Source: Tetradesmus obliquus (taxonomy: Eukaryota; Chlorophyta; Chlorophyceae; Sphaeropleales; Scenedesmaceae). From it: a DNA stretch of 64,000 nucleotides. Shown one piece after another: positions 32,236-43,183 of this stretch. The position numbers and the translations under genes are program-made. Under the pieces are notes generated by a model that searched no databases, was not told where the DNA came from, and was given only the letters and a program-made list of their open reading frames with translations. Position 1 is the first letter of the stretch. Each line of letters starts with the position of its first letter. The DNA is taken from contig CP126200.1 in the NCBI GenBank assembly GCA_030272155.1, positions 682,001 through 746,000 of the forward strand, in the 5' to 3' direction.

Positions 32236-35200
32236 ATTCTGGGGGAGCAGTGTTATGCAACAGTGCCAGATGCGTGTCATACGCGCTAGTTTGTCTGCAT
32301 CTTATAGATCCCGCCTGGCAGTTGCTGCATAATGTGGGTTGAAGGTGCATCGGGCGCTTGCTGTTGCAACGCACGCCAGTTGTGCAGCCTGTTGGGCCTG
32401 TGCGCACATTGCACCTGAAACACATGGGACGTATCTGTTGCACACGCATCCACAGCAATTGTGGCCGATGATGTGGCACACTCATTGAGGTGTCGGTTGT
32501 CAGGATGCTGGAACTAGTGTTCAGTCCAAGTCCCTCATACATACATACCTGGCAGTTCAAGATTGCAATTGATGAAGATTGCAGTTGAGGCAGCAATCCT
32601 ACCGGTCAGATCCGCATCAGAAGAGCGTTGCAGGATCATGCAGGGCTAAGCGTGCGCAGTGTGTGTGGTTTGGTTGTGACTTGTCCTCCTCATCTGTGTG
32701 AGGTATTTGTTGTGACAGCATGTCTACTGCTCTGCGTAAAGGTTCAGGTTCATGTGCATATGTCCTGCTCTTCATACATGTACTGCTATGCATGTGCATG
32801 TAGTGATACTTGTGGCTTCTGATCATGGCTGTCTTGCCTTCAGGTCTCGTGGTATCAGTGTGACAATGTTTGTGCTTGCAAACGTACTGCTCTACATGCA
32901 TATGTACTGCTGTGCGTGTGCTTGTAGGATTGACAGCCTCTATTGTGGCGTATCTTTTCCGGCATGGCAACTTCGTGAAATTGTTGTGGACCTAGCCTGT
33001 CTTGTGCAGCAAGTTTGGCATGGCTGCTAAGGAAGGAATGTGAGGCATCTGACAACGCATGCAGATATGGTGATGATTTGATTCATGAATGGGGTGGCTG
33101 TTTGGAGGTTTCATCAATGAGGCCGTGCCATGGCCCAGGGGGATCTTTGAAAGATTCTCCTGGAGGCAAGGCTCCCGCTGTAGTGGGTGTGCATGAGTGT
33201 AGTGCATGCGGCCTGGACAGCCTGTGCTTGCACTGCAGGGTTTGCTCAGTGTGATACTATGCACGTGCTGCGTCAACAGACCCCGTGCACCACTGCGTAC
33301 ATCTGGGGATGGTTAGAAACGTTCTAATTTGGCTCAAGGAACGGGGCGGAAACAGACGAGATGAGAAACATGTGCACGAAACAGCATGAGGTGCACTTTG
33401 AGCTTGGCTTGTGCAGACGTTGCTTCTGTGTGGTTGCTGGCCCTGATCAGTGTGACAGTGGCAGGTGAAGCAGGACTGCCACACTTTGCAAAGTATGCAT
33501 CTCGATGATAAGAGAGGCGGCGCTCTCAGCTCAGACATGAGCATTTGTTGTGCTGCTGTGCGTGCCTTGGCTTGCAACCATGCTGGGGTTGGGATGCCAC
33601 TGACTGCACAGCTGCTAGACTGATTCTTGTGGCAGACGCTCGCCATCTCTGCAGTTGGCTGGGCTGTTTGGCGGCAGGGCGTTGTGATGAGCATGCTGGT
33701 TTGATTGATGAATTTTCACTCCCGATGCTGTTATGTATTCGGACGCTTGCGGCCGTGCCACCTGTGCGACGCCATGATGCATTGGAGCTGGAGCCGCAGG
33801 CATGTGTGGACAGATGCTTCTCGGCTGATTGGTTTGCTGGTGTCTAAGGTGTATTGTGCCAGTAATTCCGCATGGCGTGTATCCTGCGTGGCTGTTACCA
33901 TTGGCACATGTTCCGTGTATAACCATGGTGTTGCTCACACATCCACGCTGCTCACAGGTGGTTCCCACTGGCCAATGGAGGTTCACAGCTGCCTCGGCGG
34001 GGGCATGTGTTCACGGGTCTGTGCAGCGGTGTGCAAATGCCTGCCTGGCAGCAGCAGCAGCAGCAGCAGCGGCTGTGCAACTGGGTTGCTGCTCCGCATG
34101 CAATGCATGCAACCCTGTTGGGCTGTGTTGTTGCACTGCTCCGCTGCTGCTGCTGTATGTGTTGTGTCCCGCTGCTCACGCTGTGGCAGGATCCAGCAGC
34201 AGTCATTGTGCTTCCTGCCAGCCTGCCGACCTGTCGGGCAATCGGCAGGGTTGTGCCAGCCAACAAATGTGAAGCTGTGTTTGTGTGCTTGTGGGTGTTG
34301 CAAGTAAAGCATTTGAAGGCATGCCGGGCCAGTGCAGACGGTGCACACAGCATGCGCCGACAGCCAACACATGTGAAGCAGGTTGCTGCACTACACGCAT
34401 GCAGCTGTGTTTTGTGAGCTTGTGAATATCGTAAGAAAGGCTTTTGAAGGCATGCCAGGCCAGTGCAGCCGTGGTGCACACAGGATGCCTCGACAGTCAA
34501 CACTTGTGAAGCAGATTGTTGAACTAAACGCATGACAATCTTTGAGGCTGGACCTGGACCCAGCCCTGGATCAGCATCGGCTACTTTGCAGCAGATCTGT
34601 TTTGCGACCCCATATGCACCTTCTATGTGCAGGCGGTGGCAATGGCAGCATTCGACTACACTGCTGTTGCTGTGCGTGCGTGGTGTGGGAATGCATTCAG
34701 GCATCTGCAGCTTGCTCAACTTGCTGTTGGTTGTGTGGCGCTTGCCGCGCCTGCATAGATCCTGATCACTGCCATGGCAACGTGTGCGTGGCGCTGTTTG
34801 CTTGCAGCTGCGTGTGATGCTACCTTGCTGAGCCACCTGCGGCAGTGTTTATGAGACGACGAGCATATTGTTGATTGCGTATGTCTGAAGTTGATTATCC
34901 ACCCCTGTGTGACAGTAGTAGTTTGGGTGCTGGTGCTGCGCCAGGCACTGCCTGCAACGGCTGCAGCGGCCTGTCGTATCGGCAGGCGAGTTTTTGCCTG
35001 CGTTGAATTGCTGGTGTTGTTTGGCTGGATGAGCCTGCCATTGCCTCCTCAAACAGGCGATGTCACCTCTGATTGTGCATCTGTGAACTGGACGATCTGT
35101 GACAGCGTCATCGGTGCTGTAGTTGTGCTGCCACTCAGCTGCATGGATTTGGGTGTTGAAGCATGGTACGCGGTGCCGATGCGATTGAGGGACACAACAG

Positions 35201-35929
35201 CACCGCCATGAGCGCGCCGAAGTGTTGAATGCATGCTTCGTTTGGACGGCTTGTATGCCATGATGCGTACTAGAACCCAGCAAATCATTTGCAGTGCATG
35301 ACCATGAATGAGGCCTGCGCTTGTTGGGCTGGATTGATGCTGCCTGTGGTTGCCTTATGGTTGCACAGCATGCTCGACGTTGTGCATTTGCACAGATGCC
35401 ATCTGTGGTGAGGTAGAGTACGAATTGGTTCAGGCCAGTGCCAGTTAGTGACGTGTGCCATGTGCCATGTGTGATGTGGTGTAAACGCCAGATGGTGCAT
35501 CCTCCCACCCATTTGATGTCAACCCAAGTTCTGACACTTCTTGCTGGTTGTGTTTTGAAGTTCAGCGACAGCTGGATTGATTGCAGCAGTACTAGTGGCA
35601 CCGCTAGGACCTGAGGCCTCCCACCTAAAGCACCCTACTTACCCTATACTACTACTTCGCACTTCTGCACAGATATTTGTTCAGTGCTTGACGTGTGATC
35701 GTGATTGCGTACCTGCAAGCTCTGCTACCGTCTGTGGCTGCATGTCCCGGAACTAGCCTGAGGAACGGGTGTCCAGAGCATCCCGCCTGTCACGGCTGAA
35801 CTAGCGCACGCTTTTGAACGCTCTTTTATTATCGTTCTTGTAAACGTAGTAGCTACAGCGATGACCAGCAAGTGCAGCAGCACTATCCTCGTCATCTAGC
35901 GTGCTGCTTCTCTGGTCGTGTACCGTGTC
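32236..35929. other. Long spacer with no gene I can support
   Basis: About 3.7 kb between two plus-strand genes. The sequence is AT-richer and has TGCA/GTGT-rich composition, with no frame showing a conserved family and no splice-consistent exon chain. The minus-strand open frame at 33952-34836 overlaps a tandem repeat and was not accepted. The right end should contain the promoter of the TRAPPC12-like gene. Confidence 0.5.
34255..34530. repeat. Degenerate tandem repeat of about 130 bp
   Basis: Two full units and a partial one share AAGGCATGCC.GGCCAGTGCAG, a GGTGCACACAG core and AACACNTGTGAAGCAG, at about 34255-34310, 34311-34440 and 34441-34530. Confidence 0.8.
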
Positions 35930-36551
35930 ATGGATGCTTGCCTAGCCAGAGATGTGCAGCTCAAGCTGCAGAAGCTGACTGAGTATGCTGATGAGGTGAA
36001 CTGCCGTGGCTCCTCGCTACCCTTGGCAATTGCAGCAGTAGCAGCAGCAGCAAGCAGCGGTGCTGCATGCATTGGTGCGTGGAGCATACTTCCTTCGCAG
36101 GTTGCTGGCTCCTTACAGCCTGGTATGGACTAATTGTGGCAAATTGTTCCGTTGTATCAATCTGGTAGATTGTTCCGTAGTATCATCATCTGAACAGACT
36201 CGCCGCAAACTATGCATGCACGACCTGTCTGCACACCCATGCTGCTGCAGGGCAAGTGGCACAACGTACTAGAGTTTGCAGGACACTACAAGGCAGCGGC
36301 AGCAGCAGCAGCAGCAGCAGCTGCAGCCGCTGCAGTCAATAACACAGCCAGTCAACCACAGCACCAGCCGCACTTGCAGGAACAGGGCCATCAGCTGCAT
36401 GAGCAGCAGCAGCAGCAGGAGCAGCAGCAGCAGCGGGATGCTGAGCTGGCGTTTGCCACTTTCAAGGTGCATGCTTTGATGCGGTTGCGTAAGTTTGAAG
36501 CAGCAGTGCGTGAGCTGGCGCAGCTGGGGCGGGCCTGCTGGAACTTGCCAG

Positions 36552-36593
<42 letters not shown>

Positions 36594-37535
36594 GACCAGG
36601 TGAGGGGGGCATGCTTCAGCATGAAGCATGCCAGGCCGGCTGCAGCTGCCTCCCCCTCAGTGCAGACAGGCAGAACATGCCTGGCTGCTTGCTTGCGCTG
36701 TGATGATGGCACATGTTCGGCAGCCTCCACCAATTGCAGCTCCTGCTGCAATTCTGCTCGCGCGAGCGCCAGATTCCTTATGCACATGCCACAGTGCAGT
36801 CGCCGCATGTTTGCTGCTGAGCACGAATCACTGCTGTGCACTACGCCACCTTCTGCAGGCGTTGCATGCGCTGGCAGTTCATGCGCTGGTGTGCCGTTTG
36901 GCCTGCTGTACCTGAGGGCCCAGCTGCCAGCCTGCCAGGGCGACAGCAGCCTGTCAGCAGACCTGCTGCATGCGCTGCGACACTACTGCCAGCAGCAGCT
37001 GCGGCAGGCTGCAGCTCAGCAGCAAGGGCACGCTCAGAAGCACGCTCAGCAGCAGCAGCAGCAGCAGCAGCAGCACCAAGTGGCAGTGCAGTCCGATGTT
37101 GCCTTCAGCAAAGCAGATCAACAGCTGCAGCAGAAGCCTGGCAGTACATCACAACCAGCAGCAGCAGCAGCGGCAGCGGCGGCATTATGGTGGCATCGGC
37201 TTTGTGGAGTGACCTGCAGCCTAGTGCTGCACTACTGGAAAGGTGGCTCAGTAGCTGCTGCGCTGCAGCTGCTGGATGGTCAGCTGCTGCTGCAGCCTGC
37301 AGACTGTCAGCTGTGGAGCCTTGCAGGACGGCTGTTCCTGCAGCTGAATGTGCTGCAGCAGGCACACCGCTGCTTCACCAAAGTAGCGGAGCTGGTGCAG
37401 CAGCAGCAGCAGCAGCAGGGTGAGGCGGCCGACGTGATGCGGCTGCGGCAGCTGGTGCATCACAACTGGGGCTGCTACCACGCGTTGACCAACAACATGA
37501 CTGCTGCACTGCATGAGTTCGACTCAGCGCAGCAG

Positions 37536-37571
<36 letters not shown>

Positions 37572-38120
37572 AGCGCCGTCAGCGATGACGCCAACACCAA
37601 CATACAAGCAGCAGCACTGCCTGCAGTTGATGGCGTGGCGCTGTCCAACAGTGCTGTGTGTCTGCTGCACATGGGTCAGCTCACTGAGGCCATCAGCTGC
37701 CTGGAAGCAGGGCTGCAGCAGCACCCAGCAGACACAGCACAGGTGCGAGACAAGCTCAAGCTCATAGCGTTCCTGCAAGCAGTGCTGCTGCTGCTGTGCT
37801 GCATGGATGAGCGCTTTTTGGTCCGTCTGGCGTACTCAACTGGCGGGCCTGCCCTGAACAGCTCTATTGTGCTGTGCAGTAGCGCCCCTTGTTTAATCAA
37901 GTGAAGGTGACACACAGCATGCTGTTTGTACGGAAATGATGTCATCATGTGCGCCGCTGCCCTGCAGGAATGCACGCTGCTCAACCTGGGCATCATGTTT
38001 GACCTGGCCTACAGGACCAGCAGCGCGCAGCAGGCGCGGCGCCACATCGCCAGCAGCCTCATGCGCAGCGTGCCTGACGACTTTGACCTGGCAGTGATGG
38101 CGCCGGAGCATGGCAGCTGA
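35930..38120 (+). CDS. TRAPPC12: TRAPPC12-like TPR protein
   Basis: Four exons: 35930..36100, 36251..36599, 36859..37742 and 37968..38120, phases 0, 1 and 0, giving 518 residues. TRAPPC12 is a TPR subunit of the TRAPP III vesicle-tethering complex acting at the ER-Golgi-autophagy interface. The N-terminus MDACLARDVQLKLQKL is helical. KWHNVLEFAGHYK and FATFKVHALMRLRKFEAAV are repeat helices; VPFGLLYLRAQLPACQGD corresponds to the VPFSMRILHAELQQYLG region of animal proteins. The C-terminal TPRs VALSNSAVCLLHMGQLTEAI and ECTLLNLGIMFDLAYRTSSA match the family's NNAAVCLLYLGKLKDS and ESVLFNLTTMYELESS. Insertions are poly-Ala and poly-Gln runs. The first donor (CAG|GTTGCT) is weak, so exon 1 is the least certain part. 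Similarity is from memory. Confidence 0.75.
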
Positions 38121-38135
38121 TGTTTTGGTTTCTTT

Positions 38136-38241
38136 GGACATCGCCGGCAGCCTCCCGCGCAGCATGCCCGGCCATCACTGCTAGGTCAAAGTCGTCGGGC
38201 ACTTTGACCTAGCAGTGATGGCGCCAGAGCATGGCAGCTAA
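38136..38241 (+). repeat. Echo with internal inverted copy after the TRAPPC12 stop
   Basis: The last coding bases recur after the stop, but part of the copy is inverted. Arms at 38171-38191 and 38202-38222 are exact 21-bp reverse complements with a 10-bp loop. The right arm continues as a normal echo of the FDLAVMAPEHGS codons ending in TAA. Confidence 0.92.
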
Positions 38242-38952
38242 TTGTTATGGATGTTTGGAGCCTGTTATGGCTCGTATGCTGTCGCAGTGTGTATGCTACA
38301 GCGGTTGTTTGGTTGGCAGCTACTGCCAGGCCGCTCGCAGTACCACGGCTGTCGATGCATTGCTTCATTACGTCATTGTTATAGCTGTTTTGTGATTTGC
38401 AAGCCAATCCACTTGCCGCCTGCTGAAGATCACATCACACGGGCACGAATGTCCGTGGTGTCTTCCCCCACCCACGCAGTCTATCTGTCTCGTACGTTTG
38501 ATATATACCGTCGTTTTCGACCAACTTCAAATGATGTTGCTGCACGTCTGAATGATCGTCCAGGCGCTCGGCTGTGCACAAAGTGTACACGCCAGCAGGG
38601 TAATTTGTTTGTATGAAAGCCGGTTTGAATGTGCCTGTTCCTTCGCATGTCACATATTAGTCTGTATTATTCGTCATACCTAAATGGTGGTAACCATCAG
38701 CAAGGCATGTTTCTAACTCAGCGCACACTTTCCCTCGCATTCCTCACCTTGACAAGACAAGCCTGCCTGGTTGCCAGCAGCCAACGTTGATCATAATATA
38801 ACTGATTCCTTGACCTATCACGGTTCAGTAGTTGCTGAGCTGTGCATCGACAGCCACGCTCTATTGGCGCCAGCGCTGGCGCCCTATTGCTGGTTGCTGA
38901 GGCCTTCCTCGATAATAAATACATTTTCCTGATATCAATTTTACCATTCACA
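38242..38952. other. Intergenic spacer and promoter of the lyase-like gene
   Basis: About 710 bp without a supportable gene. It holds the 3' flank of the TRAPPC12-like gene and the promoter and leader of the secreted protein that starts at 38953. The 40 bp before that start codon are AT-rich. Confidence 0.5.
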
Positions 38953-39977
38953 ATGAAGCATTTGTGTTTAGTTCTTGGACTGTTGCTGGCGTCACACTTA
39001 GCAGCAGCAGCAGGTGCCCGTCGCGCTCGTGTTAGCAGGGACCACCAGTGCAACAGCGACATGCAGATCGTCATGTGCGGACAGATCCCGCTTTCATCGA
39101 TTTCAGAACGCAGGGCGTGCTGCAGAACCTTCAGGTCTCCTGTGGCTTCTGCAGCAGCAGATCCTGCAGCAGCAGCCCCAGCAGCAGCAGGTGCACAGCC
39201 CATGCAGGAGCCCCAAATCCGTCCATACCGAGCTGACTTGGATACTAATGATGGCATGCGGTCACCCCCTCTTGACTGGCAGTACAGTAGGGGCTGCACA
39301 GCCGCCATCAAGGTAAGGGTTCCGGCTGCAAACCCGTTGGCGGCAGCAATATGCAGGCCAGCACGACCGCAGCAGAACTGCTGTATACCAGGACAGCGTT
39401 AGCCACAGTTGCTGCATACCCCACCACATCACCATATCTTAAGCGCAAAGTTCCGATGATGTTGTTATGTATGCTGCTGCTTCGGCTCTTTCAGGTCGAC
39501 GTGCCAGTCTTCCTGAATGGTGGCAAAGTGCAGATCGTACAGCAGACAGCGCCGCAGCTCACCAAAGACGCCGTGCAGAAGATCCAGCAAGCAGCACTTG
39601 CTGCCACACGATCAGATGTGCAGCAGGCAGCTGCCAGGCTTCGCACAGTCAGCAAGGCCAGTGGCTTTTTGCATCCAGGCACATGCATGGGCCCTGTTGA
39701 GGTAGCAACGATGCAGTACAGAGTGAGGAATAGAGTGGAGCCACAGGCGACAGCAAAAGATGCACTGCTGTCAGGTGCGTGGCGCTAGGGTGCCGGCAGT
39801 TGCGATGCTCGACAGCCTTACTTGCAGGCAGTGCTGCAGTGCTGCAACCCAGCACAGCAGCTGCAGCTGCAGCTGCTTGTAACCATCAGCAAATGAGCAT
39901 GTAGTATGCATGTTCAAGAAGCAGCCAAAGAAAGAGAGTCAAAGAATGCTAGTGAGCAGGTACATGTATGTGTCAGG

Positions 39978-40016
<39 letters not shown>

Positions 40017-40172
40017 TCCTGAATCTTGCGGCATTAATTGCAGCCTCTGAAGAGAGACTATTGCAGCTGTAACAGGCTGCACTCTATGTCTTGACAACAA
40101 AAGGCACTAATGGCACTCTCTTGCCAACCTGGCTGCAGTCTCAGCAACAGCAGCCAGCATGTGCCTGCCTCA

Positions 40173-40243
<71 letters not shown>

Positions 40244-43183
40244 ATGCTTGCTGTGCAGGCGCCGGCGTGCCCCCCAAGCTGTACCCAGGCAACTGGTCTG
40301 TGCCGCAGGCCACCCCCCTGAGCTACTCGGGGCCATATGCCATGGAAACAATTGACATCAAGTGGTGAGCCGCCTCGCCAGAAATGTGGCTGTTGTTTGT
40401 TCCTTGGTGTGATTGCACGCAGTACACGGTTGATTGACTTGTCTGCCAAGACGCAGTCCACTGCATGCTGCGTGATGCGGCACACTCCTTTCACATTGTC
40501 TGTGCGTAACATAGTTGAACATAGTAGTACTCCCAGCATCTGTCAGCTCATGCTTGCATTGATCCTGCTGCTGCTGCCGCTGCTGTGCTGCCGCTGCTGC
40601 TGCCACCTTACCCACCCTGCAGGTCTGGCATCAACACCGACAAGGTGGTGTGCCCGCAGCACTACCCTGCAGCCGCCCCCAGCATCTTATGTGGCCACAT
40701 CTCCTTAGTAGAATTCGATGCAGAGCAGTCCCTGAAACAGGCAGTAGCATACCTGGCCACCGGGCAGCAAGCTTACATGGCCAATGCGCTGCGCATTGTT
40801 GACGCTTGGGCTGCCACAAACAAAGTGTGGGGCGTGAAGGAGCAGAACGGACCTCTGGAGGCTGGCTGGGGTGAGTCTGCATTGTAAGGTTGTGTAGGGG
40901 AGGATGTTGTGGGCTGTTCCTTGCTGGCTGTATCTTATGAGCGCACACATGCGTGTGGCTAGGCTTTGAAGTGAATGGCGCATAAGCTGTAGAGCCGAAG
41001 GGACAGCATGCAGCCAAGCACCATTGACGCCTGGGCTGCCACCAACATATGTGCCTGCTGCACGTGTGGCTGTGTGTATTGTTGTGTACAGCAAGTAGGC
41101 TGCATGCCTGCATGCTACTATGTCTGCGATTCAGTCTACTGCTTGTGCCTGCTGCAGCGTGTGCCACCATGGCCAAGACCCTGGAGCTGCTGCGCGACCA
41201 GCCTGCTGCTGCGGGCGCCCTGCAGCGCTTTGCGCGCTGGGTGGATGGCGTGATGATGCCGCAGATGGACTTTTATGCGGATGAGGTCACGCCAGTCAAC
41301 CTGGCCCTGGGCACCAAGCACCTCTACGGTGAGTCGTGGTTGAAACACAGTGCATTGTTCAATTGTAGAGGTCTGGCTGGCCGCTGCATGTATGCTGAGT
41401 GTGTGATGTGGCATGGCAGTGGCAGGGTGTTTGCAGCAACACAAGTCCAGGCTGCTGCAGCCAAACAGTGTGCCTTCCGTGATGTGTGCTGGTTTGACAC
41501 CGCAGTTGCTGCAAAACGCAGGGCTAATCGCCACGGGATGCAGGTAGCCGCACAAGATAAACGCAGCCTTGTGCCTGCAGTACCTCAAATCAGTGTTGAG
41601 TGCATTGCGTTTACCGCTGCTGTGTGTCTGCAACACCTTGGCAAAAGAGTGCAACTTGTTGCGCTCTTTGTTGCAGGCAACTGGCACTCCACTGTGGCCG
41701 AGTGCTTCATGTCGTACGGCATCCTCACAGACAACCGCTCCCGTTATGACAAAGGAGTCAAGCTGTTCCAGGAGACTCTGAAAGACTACCTCAAGTGGGG
41801 CAGGGGCGGCTTCACTGAGGGTGGCCGCATTATTGGCGAGTGCAGCGAGACACTGAGGGACATCTACCACTCACAGTTTGGGTTTGGTGAGTCTTGCAAG
41901 TACACTTGATATCAAGAGCTTGCAGAACTTACAAGTGGCGGGTAGCTTAGTAGCCCAACACCTGTGGGATCAGGTGGTCCTGTCCCAGCGTTGCAGCGCA
42001 TGGCATGCAGGCAAGGCGTGTTGTGAGGCTTCACATCGGCCCAGCAGGCTGCGCCTACTGCTGGCAGTGCAACCAACGCCAGCATGGTATGCAGATCTAG
42101 AGCCGATGACAATTGACGATAACCCTCCAGCTCTCCACTGCGGCACCAAACTGTTGCGGGCCTGTCAGCTGACTGGGTTTTTGCCGCTGCTGCTGCATGA
42201 CCTGGCCAGGTGGTTTGATCCAGGCTGCAGAGATTGCCTGGCAGCAGGGAGAGGACCTGTACTCCAGCAGCAACTACGCACTGGTGCCAGCGCTGGAGTT
42301 ACACGCGCGCATAATTCGCGCATACCAGTCGAACGACTCGTCGCTGCTGCCGAGCGGCTTCCGCTTCGGCGACGACATGCCGCCCGCGCCGGAAGGCACC
42401 ACGTGGAAATTCGACATCCGGCAGCAAGCGTGGCAGGCCTTCAACATGACGACGATGCAGCCGGTTGCAAACCTAACGGACGGATATAAATACCTGATAG
42501 GTGTTATGTTTTTGCCGACTGGTTGGGAGGTGGCACACAACCACTTCGTGGGCAGGTTGGGCATGAAGATGCCCGAGACTGCAGCACTTTTGGCGGGAAA
42601 CTGGCCAGAGTGGCAGGTGGGTGGCTGACAAGGTGGCAGCATGGCAGCAAGCAGCAGCAGCCTGGGCATGTGACTGAAGGATGTTTGGATGTTACACGCA
42701 TGCATGGCAAGTCGCTCGCTGCTTTGTTGCGCACACAGAGTGCGCTGCACTTCTCGCATTACCAGCATGCATCCGATGCAGTGGACCTTGATGCTCAGTG
42801 TACCTCATTCAGACGCGCGCTGCAGAACCACTGCTGCTGCTGCTGCAGTCCTTTCACGCGGGCCTGGGCAGCCTGAATGGGCAACGCATGCAGGGCAGCC
42901 GCTGGTTGCTTGCTGCTTTGCTGCGCACACAGGTTGCTCTGCGCTGCACGCGTGCATCAAGAAACTCAATGTACTTTGATCAACTGCGTGGTGATGACTC
43001 AAACTGCTGCTGTCACCGCTGCCGCCTGCGCCGCTGCTGCTGCTGCTGCTGCTGCTGCAGTCCTTCCACTGGGGCCTGGGCAGCCTGAGCCATGCCGGCA
43101 CTGCTGGCGAGCTGTGGAGGCCAGGGGTGCAGCATGCAGCACTGTGCAGCAGCCAGGCGTCAGCGCCAGCAAAGCGGGGCTGA
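38953..43183 (+). CDS. Secreted alginate-lyase-superfamily protein
   Basis: Eight exons: 38953..39312, 39495..39774, 40259..40364, 40623..40870, 41158..41328, 41677..41886, 42210..42616 and 43061..43183. All phases agree and give 634 residues. The N-terminus is a signal peptide (MKHLCLVLGLLLASHLAAAA), so the protein enters the secretory pathway. Family motifs are ALRIVDAWAATNKVWG, NGPLEAGWACATMAKTLELL, GNWHSTVAECFMSYGI, YDKGVKLFQETLKDYL, GGLIQAAEIAWQQGEDLYSS, a EVAHNHFVGRLGMKMPET block equivalent to the ExxYNHY segment, and HWGLGSLSHAGTAGELWRPG. These are the marks of the alginate lyase (PF05426-type) alpha-barrel. Green algae are not known for alginate, so the substrate may be another wall uronan or glycan. 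Introns before exon 5 and exon 8 hold exon echoes. Confidence 0.85.
40174..40244. repeat. CTG run upstream of a splice acceptor
   Basis: About 23 CTG units ending 15 bp before the exon 3 acceptor of the lyase-like gene. It sits where a pyrimidine tract is expected. A shorter AGC run is at 39979-40014 in the same intron. Confidence 0.95.
41019..41053 (+). repeat. Echo of exon 4 internal coding sequence
   Basis: Bases coding IVDAWAATN in exon 4 (about 40795-40822) recur at 41022-41048 in the following intron, reading IDAWAATN. Confidence 0.75.
42830..43095 (+). repeat. Acceptor-side echo of the last lyase exon
   Basis: A CTG run, CAG and the first about 35 coding bases of the last exon (SFHWGLGSLSHA, from 43061) occur earlier at 42834-42877. 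The echo reads SFHAGLGSLNGQ. Confidence 0.88.

Noticed and set aside
33952-34836. 294-codon minus-strand open frame in the long spacer
   Set aside because: It runs through a 130-bp tandem repeat and its peptide repeats with the units; no family motif.
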